From positions 1 to 14,127 of the forward strand of contig CAXMOO010000040.1 of NCBI GenBank assembly GCA_964195005.1: 14,127 nucleotides of DNA. Direction: 5' to 3'. The notes below the pieces were generated by a model. The model saw nothing but the letters and a program-made list of their open reading frames with translations. It did not search any database and had not been told where the DNA came from. Source of the DNA: JAUXLW01 sp964195005. Its GTDB lineage: Bacteria > Actinomycetota > Acidimicrobiia > Spongiisociales > SHLN01. The translations under genes and the position numbers were made by a program. Below are positions 7,483-13,688 of this stretch, in pieces. Position 1 is the stretch's first letter; each line of letters begins with the position of its first letter.

Positions 7483-7850
7483 CGCCGGGACGAGCAGCTC
7501 ACGCACGTGGTCGCGTAAGGAAGCACTGAGAGCCTGGCGACGGGAATGACGGCTCCGCACACCTCGCACTTCCCATACCTGCCCTTCCTGATGCGCTCCT
7601 CGGCGTGCTCCACTTTGCGAAGCAGGTCGCGAGCGTTCTCAACGAGTGCCAGCTCTTTCTCGTACTCGAAGGCCATTGTTCCGCCGTCCACAGAATCAGC
7701 ATCAGGATTGCGCTCAGACGCCGTCTCGTTGAGGCGAGCCTGCTCCCTTTCCTCCTCCAGCTCTGCAATCATGGCGGACAACCGCTCCCGCTCAGCCTTG
7801 AGCTGGTCCTTGAACCGGTTGACGGTTGATTTCGCAAGCTTTCGCGCCAT
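7479..7850 (-). CDS. DksA/TraR-family C4 zinc finger protein
   Basis: The 123-residue protein has a charged N-terminal coiled coil (about 10-75, rich in E, K and R) and a C-terminal four-cysteine zinc finger CEVCG...CVSC with 17 residues between the pairs. DksA-like proteins insert the coiled coil into the RNA polymerase secondary channel and change promoter response to ppGpp; actinobacterial members such as the RbpA-independent TraR-like proteins are less well understood. The motif at the coiled-coil tip, NPDADSVDGG, fits the usual N..D.AD pattern of the family. I chose ATG 7850 (MARKL) because AAGAGAG sits about seven bases upstream. ATG 7856 has the same sequence too close to serve. It leads the operon with lspA and rluD. 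Confidence 0.88.
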   Translation of the reverse strand: MARKLAKSTVNRFKDQLKAERERLSAMIAELEEEREQARLNETASERNPDADSVDGGTMAFEYEKELALVENARDLLRKVEHAEERIRKGRYGKCEVCGAVIPVARLSVLPYATTCVSCSSRR

Positions 7851-7861
7851 GATCATCTCTC

Positions 7862-7871
7862 TTGACGTCAA
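7862..7871. promoter_or_regulatory. Perfect palindrome TTGACGTCAA upstream of the DksA/TraR gene
   Basis: A 10-bp perfect inverted repeat lies right at the ribosome-binding region of the dksA/traR-lspA-rluD operon, in the 98-bp divergent gap with the DUF167 gene. It could be an operator for a dimeric regulator acting on the operon. No second copy was noticed in the window, and the function is unproven. Confidence 0.3.
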
Positions 7872-7948
7872 TCCGAGTTATCGGGGGGCGTTTTACGGTC
7901 CCATCCATCCCAGATCGGCCGGAACAGTAGCACGAGAACAGAAGAAGT

Positions 7949-8245
7949 ATGTTTCCTATTCCACTAGGCGATAACCCCGACGGAGTAACGATTCCTGTGC
8001 TTGTGGTGCCGGGCGCCTCGCGGCGTGAAGTGGTAGGGGTGCACGGTGATCGTCTCAGGGTGCGAGTTACGGCTCCGCCCGAGAAGGGCCGCGCCAACAA
8101 GGAAGTAGCGATCTTGCTGACGGAGCTTTTTGGGGTTTCAGCACGCCTGGCTAAGGGAGGATCGAGCCGGCGCAAGCTGTTTCTACTCGCAGGACTCGAT
8201 AGATCTCAAGTGCACCGAATACTGGATGAGCTAGAAGGTCGCTGA
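7949..8245 (+). CDS. DUF167 / YggU (UPF0235) family protein
   Basis: This is a 98-residue protein of the small alpha/beta DUF167 family, whose molecular role is not established. Recognisable features are VVPGASRREVVGVHGDRLRVRVTAPPEKGRANKEVAILL, in which the PGASR and APPEKGRAN segments are the family signature, and SSRRKLFLLAGLD near the C-terminus. The ATG at 7949 has only a weak purine-rich sequence (GAAGAAG) in front, so the start is less certain than the family call; a start inside the first fifteen residues is possible. It is divergent from the dksA/traR operon. In many bacteria this family sits near yggT and yggS, which are also in this window, 5 kb away. Confidence 0.85.
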   Translation: MFPIPLGDNPDGVTIPVLVVPGASRREVVGVHGDRLRVRVTAPPEKGRANKEVAILLTELFGVSARLAKGGSSRRKLFLLAGLDRSQVHRILDELEGR

Positions 8246-8600
8246 ACCAGCCTCGGCCGCTCAACGATCCGACGAGGCGATCGCTTGCCGTCACCTCCCC
8301 ACGAAGTGGGGGAGGCCGGGAGGGGCGTGTTCCCAACAACGGCGGTCGTGAGGGGGCGGGTCTCGCGGTGAGATAGTTGCTTGGCGATGAGCGCGGTTCG
8401 CGTGGTGCCCAGCAAGCCCGCCACGTCGGGCCTCGTGTGCGTTGGCGGTTCGGTGCCTGTGTGACCTTATCGTGTGTCAACCATCTGACGCCACGCTTGC
8501 TTTCCGCAGCGTGCCGTCGGTGGTTTGATCCCCACCCCGGCCCGCTTCGCCCGCTTCTCCTCCCACTCCGCTCCGAAGACTCCACTCCGCAGGAGGGGAT
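8246..8600. other. Intergenic region upstream of the ileS leader
   Basis: There is no gene I can support in this stretch. It contains a REP-like hairpin (8294-8315), two smaller hairpins (GCCCG/CGGGC near 8422-8438 and CACGC 8492-8496 with GCGTG 8509-8513), and a pyrimidine-rich tract around 8530-8590. Open frames exist on both strands, but their compositions are proline- and arginine-rich shadows without motifs. It may be a decayed accessory gene; the sequence does not let me say which. Confidence 0.5.
8294..8315. repeat. REP-like GC-rich hairpin
   Basis: CCTCCCCAC (8294-8302) pairs with GTGGGGGAGG (8306-8315) around a GAA loop, with one extra G bulged, followed by a GGGAGGGG stretch. No T-tract follows on either strand, so an intrinsic terminator is unlikely. 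Its shape suits a repetitive extragenic palindrome, 48 bp after the DUF167 stop, but only one copy lies in this window. Confidence 0.5.
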
Positions 8601-8606
8601 TACACT
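8601..8606 (+). promoter_or_regulatory. Candidate -10 box of the ileS leader
   Basis: TACACT fits the TANNNT pattern of actinobacterial -10 elements. Transcription would begin near 8613, directly before the T-box Stem I, which is where the leader should start. No convincing -35 is seen at the matching distance. Confidence 0.4.
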
Positions 8607-8612
8607 CCAGCC

Positions 8613-8801
8613 GAGCAATGATGGGGACGGCACCAGGCCGGCATCGCCCCGGAGCTGTGGGAAGAACCCTCCCCGGAGGTAGTAGAGCCCGCCGACTGCG
8701 CCACGACACGGCGCTGAACTGAGCGGCACGGTGAGCCGTGCAAGCCGGGTGGTACCGCGGGTCTCACTCGTCCCGGCCGAATGACCGAGACGAGGAGAAC
8801 G
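8613..8801 (+). promoter_or_regulatory. T-box riboswitch, tRNA-Ile, translational type, controlling ileS
   Basis: Uncharged tRNA-Ile should bind this leader and open the ileS ribosome binding site. Stem I is short: GGGG (8623-8626) pairs with CCCC (8647-8650), CGGC/GCCG closes an ACCAG loop, and the internal loop holds the specifier ATC (8643-8645), an isoleucine codon. Stem II shows a loop-E pair, GAA (8664-8666) with AGTA (8681-8684). GCGCC/GGCGC (8698-8714) and a perfect GCACGG/CCGTGC hairpin (8726-8741) follow. The antisequestrator is GCCGGG (8744-8749) with CCCGGC (8772-8777), enclosing the T-box bulge TGGT (8750-8753) and helix 8757-8762/8766-8771. In the OFF state 8762-8772 pairs with 8789-8798, covering the Shine-Dalgarno. 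No U-tract terminator exists, so control is translational. Confidence 0.93.
8792..8797 (+). promoter_or_regulatory. ileS ribosome binding site (GAGGAG), sequestered by the T-box
   Basis: GAGGAG stands four bases before ATG 8802. It decides the ileS start against the in-frame ATG at 8781, which has no ribosome binding site and lies in the loop of the sequestering helix. All six bases are paired in the OFF structure. Confidence 0.8.
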
Positions 8802-11800
8802 ATGAGAGAAGGCTTTAGCCGGGTGCCTCCTAAGGTGCACTTCCCCGAAGTCGACGCCCGGATATTGAAGTTCTGGGACGAGATCGATGCCTTCGCCCAA
8901 TCAGTAGAGCAACGGTCTCCCGAAAACTCATATACGTTCTACGACGGCCCCCCGTTCCCCACCGGCAGTCCTCATTACGGGAACTTGCTCGCCAGCGTGA
9001 TCAAGGATGTGGTCCCTCGCTACTGGACGATGCGGGGGTACCGGGTCAAGCGGCGTTTCGGTTGGGATACCCACGGCCTGCCCATCGAGATGGAGGTCGA
9101 GAAGGAGCTCGGAGTCTCCGGGCCACGGGCCATTGCCGAATACGGCGTTGGCCGATTCAACGAGGCTTGTCGATCTCTGGTGCAAGCCAACACTGAGCAG
9201 TGGGAGCAGATCATCCGTCGGATCGGGCGATGGGTGGACTTCGAAGACGACTACCGCACCATGGACGTTGAGTTCATGGAATCCGTGTGGTGGGTATTCA
9301 AGTCCTTGTGGGACAAGGGCCTGATTTATCAGGACTTCAAGGTGCTGCCGTACTCCTACGGGGCGACAACTCCCCTTTCCAACTTCGAAGCCAACATGGA
9401 CTATCGCGACGTCGACGACCCCTCAAGCACCGTACGGTTGCGTGCCGGATCTGCCCACGGGCCGATCGCCGAAGACGACTACTTCTTGATCTGGACTACG
9501 ACCCCGTGGACCCTCCCCGGCAACCTTGCCATCGCCGTGGGCGAGGACGTCGACTACGCCAAAGTAACCGGAAAGCTCAATGATCTCAGGGGCGACTACT
9601 GGATTTCCGAGAACCTGATCGACGCCTACTGGCCTGAGGGCCGCCCACCGGTGCTGGCCACGGTGCCGGGCCGGGATCTGGTTGGAGCCTCCTATGAGCC
9701 CCCTTTCGACTACTTCGGAGAGGAAAGGGACCGGGGAGCGTTCCGGCTGATCTCCAGCCCCGACGTCAACATCGAAGAAGGCACCGGCCTGGTCCACATG
9801 GCCCCGGCTTATGGGGAAGCGGACTTCTATGCGCTCCAGGCAGCAGGCCTTGACGTTCTCGTTGACCCGGTAGACGCCGAAGCCCGATTCACCGAAGCCG
9901 TCCCCGACGTCGCCGGCGAGAACGTCAAGGATGCCGACGCCAAACTCATTCGTTTGCTCAAGGCCCGCGGGCTCGTGGTGCGGCACGAGCAAATTCGTCA
10001 CGCTTATCCGTTCTGTTGGCGGACCGGGACCCCCCTCATCTACAAGGCCATTCCCACCTGGTTCGTGCGCGTCGAGTCAATCAAAGACCGGATGGTGGAG
10101 CTCAACAAAACCATTCACTGGGTTCCCGAACACGTCGGGGTCGGAAGATTCGGCAACTGGTTGGCCGATGCCCGCGACTGGGCGATCAGCCGCAATCGGT
10201 ACTGGGGGAGCTGCATCCCGGTGTGGAGTTGTGATTCCTGCGATGAGAAGGAATGCATCGGGTCAATTGCCGACCTGACGGAGCGGTCGGGAGTGGAGCT
10301 CACCGACTTGCACAAGCACAACGTCGACCCCATCACTTTCAAGTGCACCCAATGCGACGGCACGATGACCCGGGTTCCCGAGGTGCTCGACTGCTGGTTC
10401 GAGTCCGGTTCGATGCCGTATGCCGAGAACCACCACCCGTTCGAGAATGCCGAGACTTTCGAACGCCGGTTCCCGGCTGATTTCATTGCCGAGGGCCTGG
10501 ATCAGACCCGGGGTTGGTTCTACACGCTTGTCGTACTGGCTGCTGCGCTGTTCGATGAGGTCCCTTTCCGTAACTCGGTGGTCAATGGAATGGTCCTTGC
10601 CGAAGACGGGCGCAAGATGTCGAAGAGCCTGAAGAATTACCCGGACGCCAATGGAATCCTCGACGAGTTCGGAGCCGATGCCCTCCGGGCTTACATGCTC
10701 AACTCCCCTGTTCTACGGGCCGAAACGCTGCGCTTCAGTGAGGCCGGGGTGCGCGAAGTCGTGCGGACGGTGATGCTCCCGTACTGGAACGCTTATTCGT
10801 TCTTCACCACCTACGCCGAGGCCGATGGGATCACGATGAGCGACCTCGAGGCGGCGCCACCTCCCGGCGAGCGACCCGAAATCGATCGATGGATTCTGTC
10901 TGTCCTGCAGAGCCTGATCCGCCAGGTCAACGATCGCATGGAGGGCTACTACCTCTATGACGTGATCCCGGCGATGATCAGTTTCATCGACGACGTCACC
11001 AACTGGTATATCCGCCGCTCCCGGCGTCGGTTTTGGCGTCGGCGTCAGTCGACCGGCGATCTCGACAAGCTGGCAGCGTTCGCGACGCTACACGACGTTC
11101 TGGTGACTCTGGGCACGACGGTGGCACCGGTGCTGCCCTTCGTTACCGAGGAGATCTACCGCGAACTGGTTGTTGCCCATCGCCCAGAAGGGTCGGGGCC
11201 TGCCAGCATCCACCTGGGGGACTACCCCACGGCCCAATCCGAGCTAATCGACGAGAGCCTGGAACAGGCCATGAGGATCGTGCGCCAGGTGGTGAGGATG
11301 GGCCGCTCGTTGCGGGTGGCCAATGACCTCAAGATCCGCCAGCCGTTGTCTTCCCTGACGGTGGTTACCAGCGACCCGCAAGTGGCAACGGCGGTTAAGA
11401 CTCACACCGAGCTGATCATCGAGGAGCTCAACGTGAAGCGAGTCGACACTTCCACCGACGAGGCAGCGCTGGTGACCTTCCATCCTCGCGCCAATTTCAA
11501 AGCGCTCGGCCCCAGGCTTGGCGCCAGGATGAAGAACGTGGCGCAAGCTATTGAGGACCTCGGTGACGACTCCATCCAGCAGTTGGTCGCCGGAAACTCT
11601 CTGGACGTTGCCGGTGTCCAGATCACGTCTGAGGATGTCATCATCGATCGTCGGCCCCGACCCGGGCTCGTGGTGGCCGCCGAGGGCACGGTCTCGGTGG
11701 TGCTGGACTGCGAGCTGACCCCCGAGCTGACGGTCGAGGGTCTTGCCCGCGAGGTAGTAAATCGGATCCAGGCCTTGCGGCGAGAAATGGAACTAGACGT

Positions 11801-11993
11801 AACGGACCGGATTCACGTGCAATGGGACACCGACACCGAGGAGCTCGCGGAAGCTCTAGTCACTCACGCCGAGTACATCCGCGAGGAAGTACTGGCAACC
11901 TCATTGCAGCAGGGCACGGACACGCAGCACGATGTTGACATAGGTGGTGCCGGCTTGCTGATCGGGATGGTGGTTGCGCCGGAGAGAAGCTAG
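8802..11993 (+). CDS. ileS: Isoleucyl-tRNA synthetase, type 2 (eukaryote-like)
   Basis: It charges tRNA-Ile with isoleucine and edits misactivated valine. The product is 1063 residues. Class I signatures are HYGN at 58-61 (the HIGH motif, with Asn in place of the last His) and KMSKS at 605-609. The CP1 editing domain has WTTTPWTLP (231-239) and GTGLVHMAPAYGEADF with the conserved D341. A zinc ribbon of two cysteine pairs lies at C477/C480 and C515/C518. The anticodon-binding domain has NDRMEGYYLYDVIPAMISFIDD in part and VTNWYIRRSRRRFW. Length and the PHYG and CP1 features fit IleRS2, the type often less sensitive to mupirocin; that property is family knowledge, not shown here. The ATG at 8802 was chosen over 8781 because of its ribosome binding site and the T-box layout. 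Confidence 0.96.
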   Translation: MREGFSRVPPKVHFPEVDARILKFWDEIDAFAQSVEQRSPENSYTFYDGPPFPTGSPHYGNLLASVIKDVVPRYWTMRGYRVKRRFGWDTHGLPIEMEVEKELGVSGPRAIAEYGVGRFNEACRSLVQANTEQWEQIIRRIGRWVDFEDDYRTMDVEFMESVWWVFKSLWDKGLIYQDFKVLPYSYGATTPLSNFEANMDYRDVDDPSSTVRLRAGSAHGPIAEDDYFLIWTTTPWTLPGNLAIAVGEDVDYAKVTGKLNDLRGDYWISENLIDAYWPEGRPPVLATVPGRDLVGASYEPPFDYFGEERDRGAFRLISSPDVNIEEGTGLVHMAPAYGEADFYALQAAGLDVLVDPVDAEARFTEAVPDVAGENVKDADAKLIRLLKARGLVVRHEQIRHAYPFCWRTGTPLIYKAIPTWFVRVESIKDRMVELNKTIHWVPEHVGVGRFGNWLADARDWAISRNRYWGSCIPVWSCDSCDEKECIGSIADLTERSGVELTDLHKHNVDPITFKCTQCDGTMTRVPEVLDCWFESGSMPYAENHHPFENAETFERRFPADFIAEGLDQTRGWFYTLVVLAAALFDEVPFRNSVVNGMVLAEDGRKMSKSLKNYPDANGILDEFGADALRAYMLNSPVLRAETLRFSEAGVREVVRTVMLPYWNAYSFFTTYAEADGITMSDLEAAPPPGERPEIDRWILSVLQSLIRQVNDRMEGYYLYDVIPAMISFIDDVTNWYIRRSRRRFWRRRQSTGDLDKLAAFATLHDVLVTLGTTVAPVLPFVTEEIYRELVVAHRPEGSGPASIHLGDYPTAQSELIDESLEQAMRIVRQVVRMGRSLRVANDLKIRQPLSSLTVVTSDPQVATAVKTHTELIIEELNVKRVDTSTDEAALVTFHPRANFKALGPRLGARMKNVAQAIEDLGDDSIQQLVAGNSLDVAGVQITSEDVIIDRRPRPGLVVAAEGTVSVVLDCELTPELTVEGLAREVVNRIQALRREMELDVTDRIHVQWDTDTEELAEALVTHAEYIREEVLATSLQQGTDTQHDVDIGGAGLLIGMVVAPERS

Positions 11994-11995
11994 CT

Positions 11996-12162
11996 CCTAG
12001 CGTCCTGCGTCGTAAGTTTGTGCTGATATCGCCGAGGACTCGGCGTTCATGGCAAGGACGCAGGACGAAGGCATAGTGGGGCTACGTCGAGGACGAGGAC
12101 GCAGCCAGGGGCGTCGAGGCCCGGCGAGATTCTGTGCAGGACTTGCGACGCGGGACGCTAGG
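11996..12162 (+). ncRNA. Repeated structured RNA-like element, copy 2
   Basis: The ends 11996-12016 and 12142-12162 form a 21-bp helix whose only two non-Watson-Crick pairs are U-G wobbles in plus-strand RNA. The arm sequence has nothing in common with copy 1 at 3482-3640, yet the core does: AAGGACGCAGGACGAAGGC (12054-12072), a hairpin with a 5-nt loop (12071-12087), CGTCGAGGACGAGGACGCA (12085-12103), then CCAGGGGCGTC (12105-12115). A further perfect hairpin CGCCGA/TCGGCG with a GGAC loop lies near 12030-12045. It begins three bases after the ileS stop and its right arm covers the divIVA stop codon, so it fills the convergent gap. It could act as a two-way terminator, a stable 3' end, or an independent RNA. 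The family is not recognised. Confidence 0.7.
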
Positions 12163-12868
12163 CGCGTTCCCAGGGCCGCTGGCCCCGGGGCTGTTGCAGG
12201 TAGGCGGCGTCGTGGCCCTCTGCTTTGGGAGCCTCCACCGCCGTGTCGGGTTCAGCCTCAGCCTGTTCGGGCTCGGCCTGCGGTTGGGTCGGTTCCTGGA
12301 CCTTGGCTTGCCCGGAACCCGAACCCGTCTCGGACTTCCGGTCGACCGCCTCGAGGATTTCCGAAATCGAGTGAGTCTCGAGATCAATCGATGCTCCCAG
12401 GCCCTCCAGCTCGACTGCAGCTCCGTCGGCGAATTGCTTCAGACGACCCTGCAGATCGCTGACGGCGGTGCGGAGTTGAGCTACACGGCGTTGGAGGCTC
12501 TCGTGTTCAGTGGCAGCGTCGTCGCGAGTCCGCTTGACGTCGGCCCGGGCCGCGGAAACCATCCCTTCGGCTTCGCCTTTGGCCTTATCGAGCACGCGGC
12601 TCGCCTTCTCCTGCGCTTCAGCCACCATCTCTTTCGATGTTCTTTGCGCCGTGATGTAGGTGCGCTTGATGGCCTCCTCGGCTTCCTTTGTCCCCGCCAG
12701 ATCCTGCCTGAGAGCTTCAAGCGAATCGTTCTGTTCCCGGAGCTTCAACTCATAGCCGCGTAGAGTCTCCACCACTCGTTCAAGAAAATCTTCAACCTCA
12801 TCGGGGTCGAAGCCTCGAAATCGCTCTCGAAAAGTCTTTTGCTGCACGTCTATAGCGGTTAAATCCAT
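12158..12868 (-). CDS. divIVA: DivIVA/Wag31-like coiled-coil polar growth and division protein
   Basis: DivIVA proteins bind curved membrane at poles and septa and recruit wall-synthesis or division partners. The N-terminal membrane-targeting domain is clear: MDLTAIDVQQKTFRERFRG, then FDPDEVEDFLERVVETL. A long charged coiled coil covers about residues 35-190, followed by a low-complexity tail rich in Glu, Pro, Gln and Ala (from about 195 to 225). Total length is 236. ATG 12868 matches the family N-terminus; a longer frame reaching 13096 would read through yggT. No strong Shine-Dalgarno is visible, so coupling to upstream translation may help. Its stop TAG (12158-12160) lies inside the right arm of the structured element on the other strand. 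It is the last gene of the yggS-sepF-yggT-divIVA cluster, as in actinobacteria. Confidence 0.9.
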   Translation of the reverse strand: MDLTAIDVQQKTFRERFRGFDPDEVEDFLERVVETLRGYELKLREQNDSLEALRQDLAGTKEAEEAIKRTYITAQRTSKEMVAEAQEKASRVLDKAKGEAEGMVSAARADVKRTRDDAATEHESLQRRVAQLRTAVSDLQGRLKQFADGAAVELEGLGASIDLETHSISEILEAVDRKSETGSGSGQAKVQEPTQPQAEPEQAEAEPDTAVEAPKAEGHDAAYLQQPRGQRPWERA

Positions 12869-12909
12869 GTCGCTCAGCTTAGTCACGCCCCAGGAACTCG
12901 TCCTGTGAC

Positions 12910-13164
12910 TTAGCAGATGATGCCCGCCACTATCTGCAGCCCGATGATGAGCACGATTACTGAGACGTCCAACGCTACCGCCCCCATACGGATCGGGGGG
13001 ATAACCCGCCGCAACGGCAAGAGAACGGGATCGGTTACCGCGGCCAGACCGGAGCGGGCCCGGCCCACCGGGTGCGATGCCGGCACCTGCACCCAATCGA
13101 GAATTATCCGAATGATGAGCGCGGCGATGAACGCGTAAATCAGGAGGCAGAGAATGCCGGTCAA
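12910..13164 (-). CDS. yggT: YggT-family membrane protein
   Basis: This is an 84-residue protein with two hydrophobic segments: ILCLLIYAFIAALIIRIIL near the N-terminus and VALDVSVIVLIIGLQIVAGII at the C-terminus. Between them lies the family's DPVLLPLRRVIPP stretch. YggT proteins are encoded next to sepF and divIVA in many Gram-positive bacteria and cyanobacteria; their action is not settled, with links to division-site or nucleoid organisation reported in some species. The start is TTG at 13164, overlapping the sepF TGA as TTGA. No better initiator fits, since the hydrophobic segment starts within five residues. It is very likely translated by coupling to sepF. The divIVA start follows 41 bp after its stop. 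Confidence 0.85.
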   Translation of the reverse strand: MTGILCLLIYAFIAALIIRIILDWVQVPASHPVGRARSGLAAVTDPVLLPLRRVIPPIRMGAVALDVSVIVLIIGLQIVAGIIC

Positions 13165-13673
13165 AGCTCTAGCTGAAACAGGCCGAGCTCAGCTAAGCGC
13201 TGGCGTTCGCCCTCCCCGAGGACCACCCGGCTGGGCGCAACCAGGATCACACCCTGGGCAATCTTCTGCATCGTTCCGTCAAGGGCGTAGGTGATGCCGC
13301 TTGCGAAGTCGACGAGGCGGCGGACGGTGTCCGGCTCGGTGTCACGAAGGTCGAGGACTACCGGACGTCGCACTCGCAAGTGATCGGCCAGCTGCTGGGC
13401 GTCGGCAAAAGAATCGGCAACGATGACCTCCGCCTCCGCGTCGGATCCGGGCACGGGGTGAACGGTTGTTACTGCACCAACCCGCTCCATATGGGCCTCA
13501 GCGTTCGCCGGACGCCACGGGCCGTTAGCCGGAGGCTCGACTCTTCGTCCCCGCGGTCCCGTATCCACCGCGCCGATCGGATCTGCCTGAGCACTCACTT
13601 CGCGCTCGTCCAATTCCCGCGATTCGTCATCGAGCCCCAGGAAATACATTGCTTTTTGCCAGATCGAACTCAT
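13161..13673 (-). CDS. sepF: Cell division protein SepF
   Basis: SepF anchors FtsZ filaments to the membrane in bacteria that lack FtsA, including actinobacteria. The 170-residue protein starts with MSSIWQKAMYFLGL, an amphipathic membrane-targeting segment, continues with a variable linker (about 20-75), then the SepF core (about 80-170). That core includes ADSFADAQQLADHLRVRRPVVLDLRDTEPDTVRRLVDFASGITYALDG in sequence order, and KIAQGVILVAPSRV. ATG 13673 has GGAGG nine bases upstream (13683-13687). It follows yggS by 15 bp and overlaps yggT by 4 nt, so all are in one transcription unit. The neighbourhood suggests ftsZ lies just beyond the right edge, as in related genomes; that is inference. 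Confidence 0.93.
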   Translation of the reverse strand: MSSIWQKAMYFLGLDDESRELDEREVSAQADPIGAVDTGPRGRRVEPPANGPWRPANAEAHMERVGAVTTVHPVPGSDAEAEVIVADSFADAQQLADHLRVRRPVVLDLRDTEPDTVRRLVDFASGITYALDGTMQKIAQGVILVAPSRVVLGEGERQRLAELGLFQLEL

Positions 13674-13688
13674 TATGTCCAGCCTCCG

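Noticed and set aside
8294..8315. Intrinsic terminator for the DUF167 gene
   Set aside because: The hairpin is strong but no run of T follows on either strand.
8151..8900. 249-codon minus-strand frame across the ileS leader
   Set aside because: It is antisense to the T-box and the ileS start, is low-complexity Arg/Pro/Ser-rich, and has no recognisable domain.
12869..13096. Longer divIVA starting at 13096
   Set aside because: The extra N-terminal residues overlap yggT in another frame and look like a shadow. The DivIVA family begins at the MDLT motif encoded from 12868.
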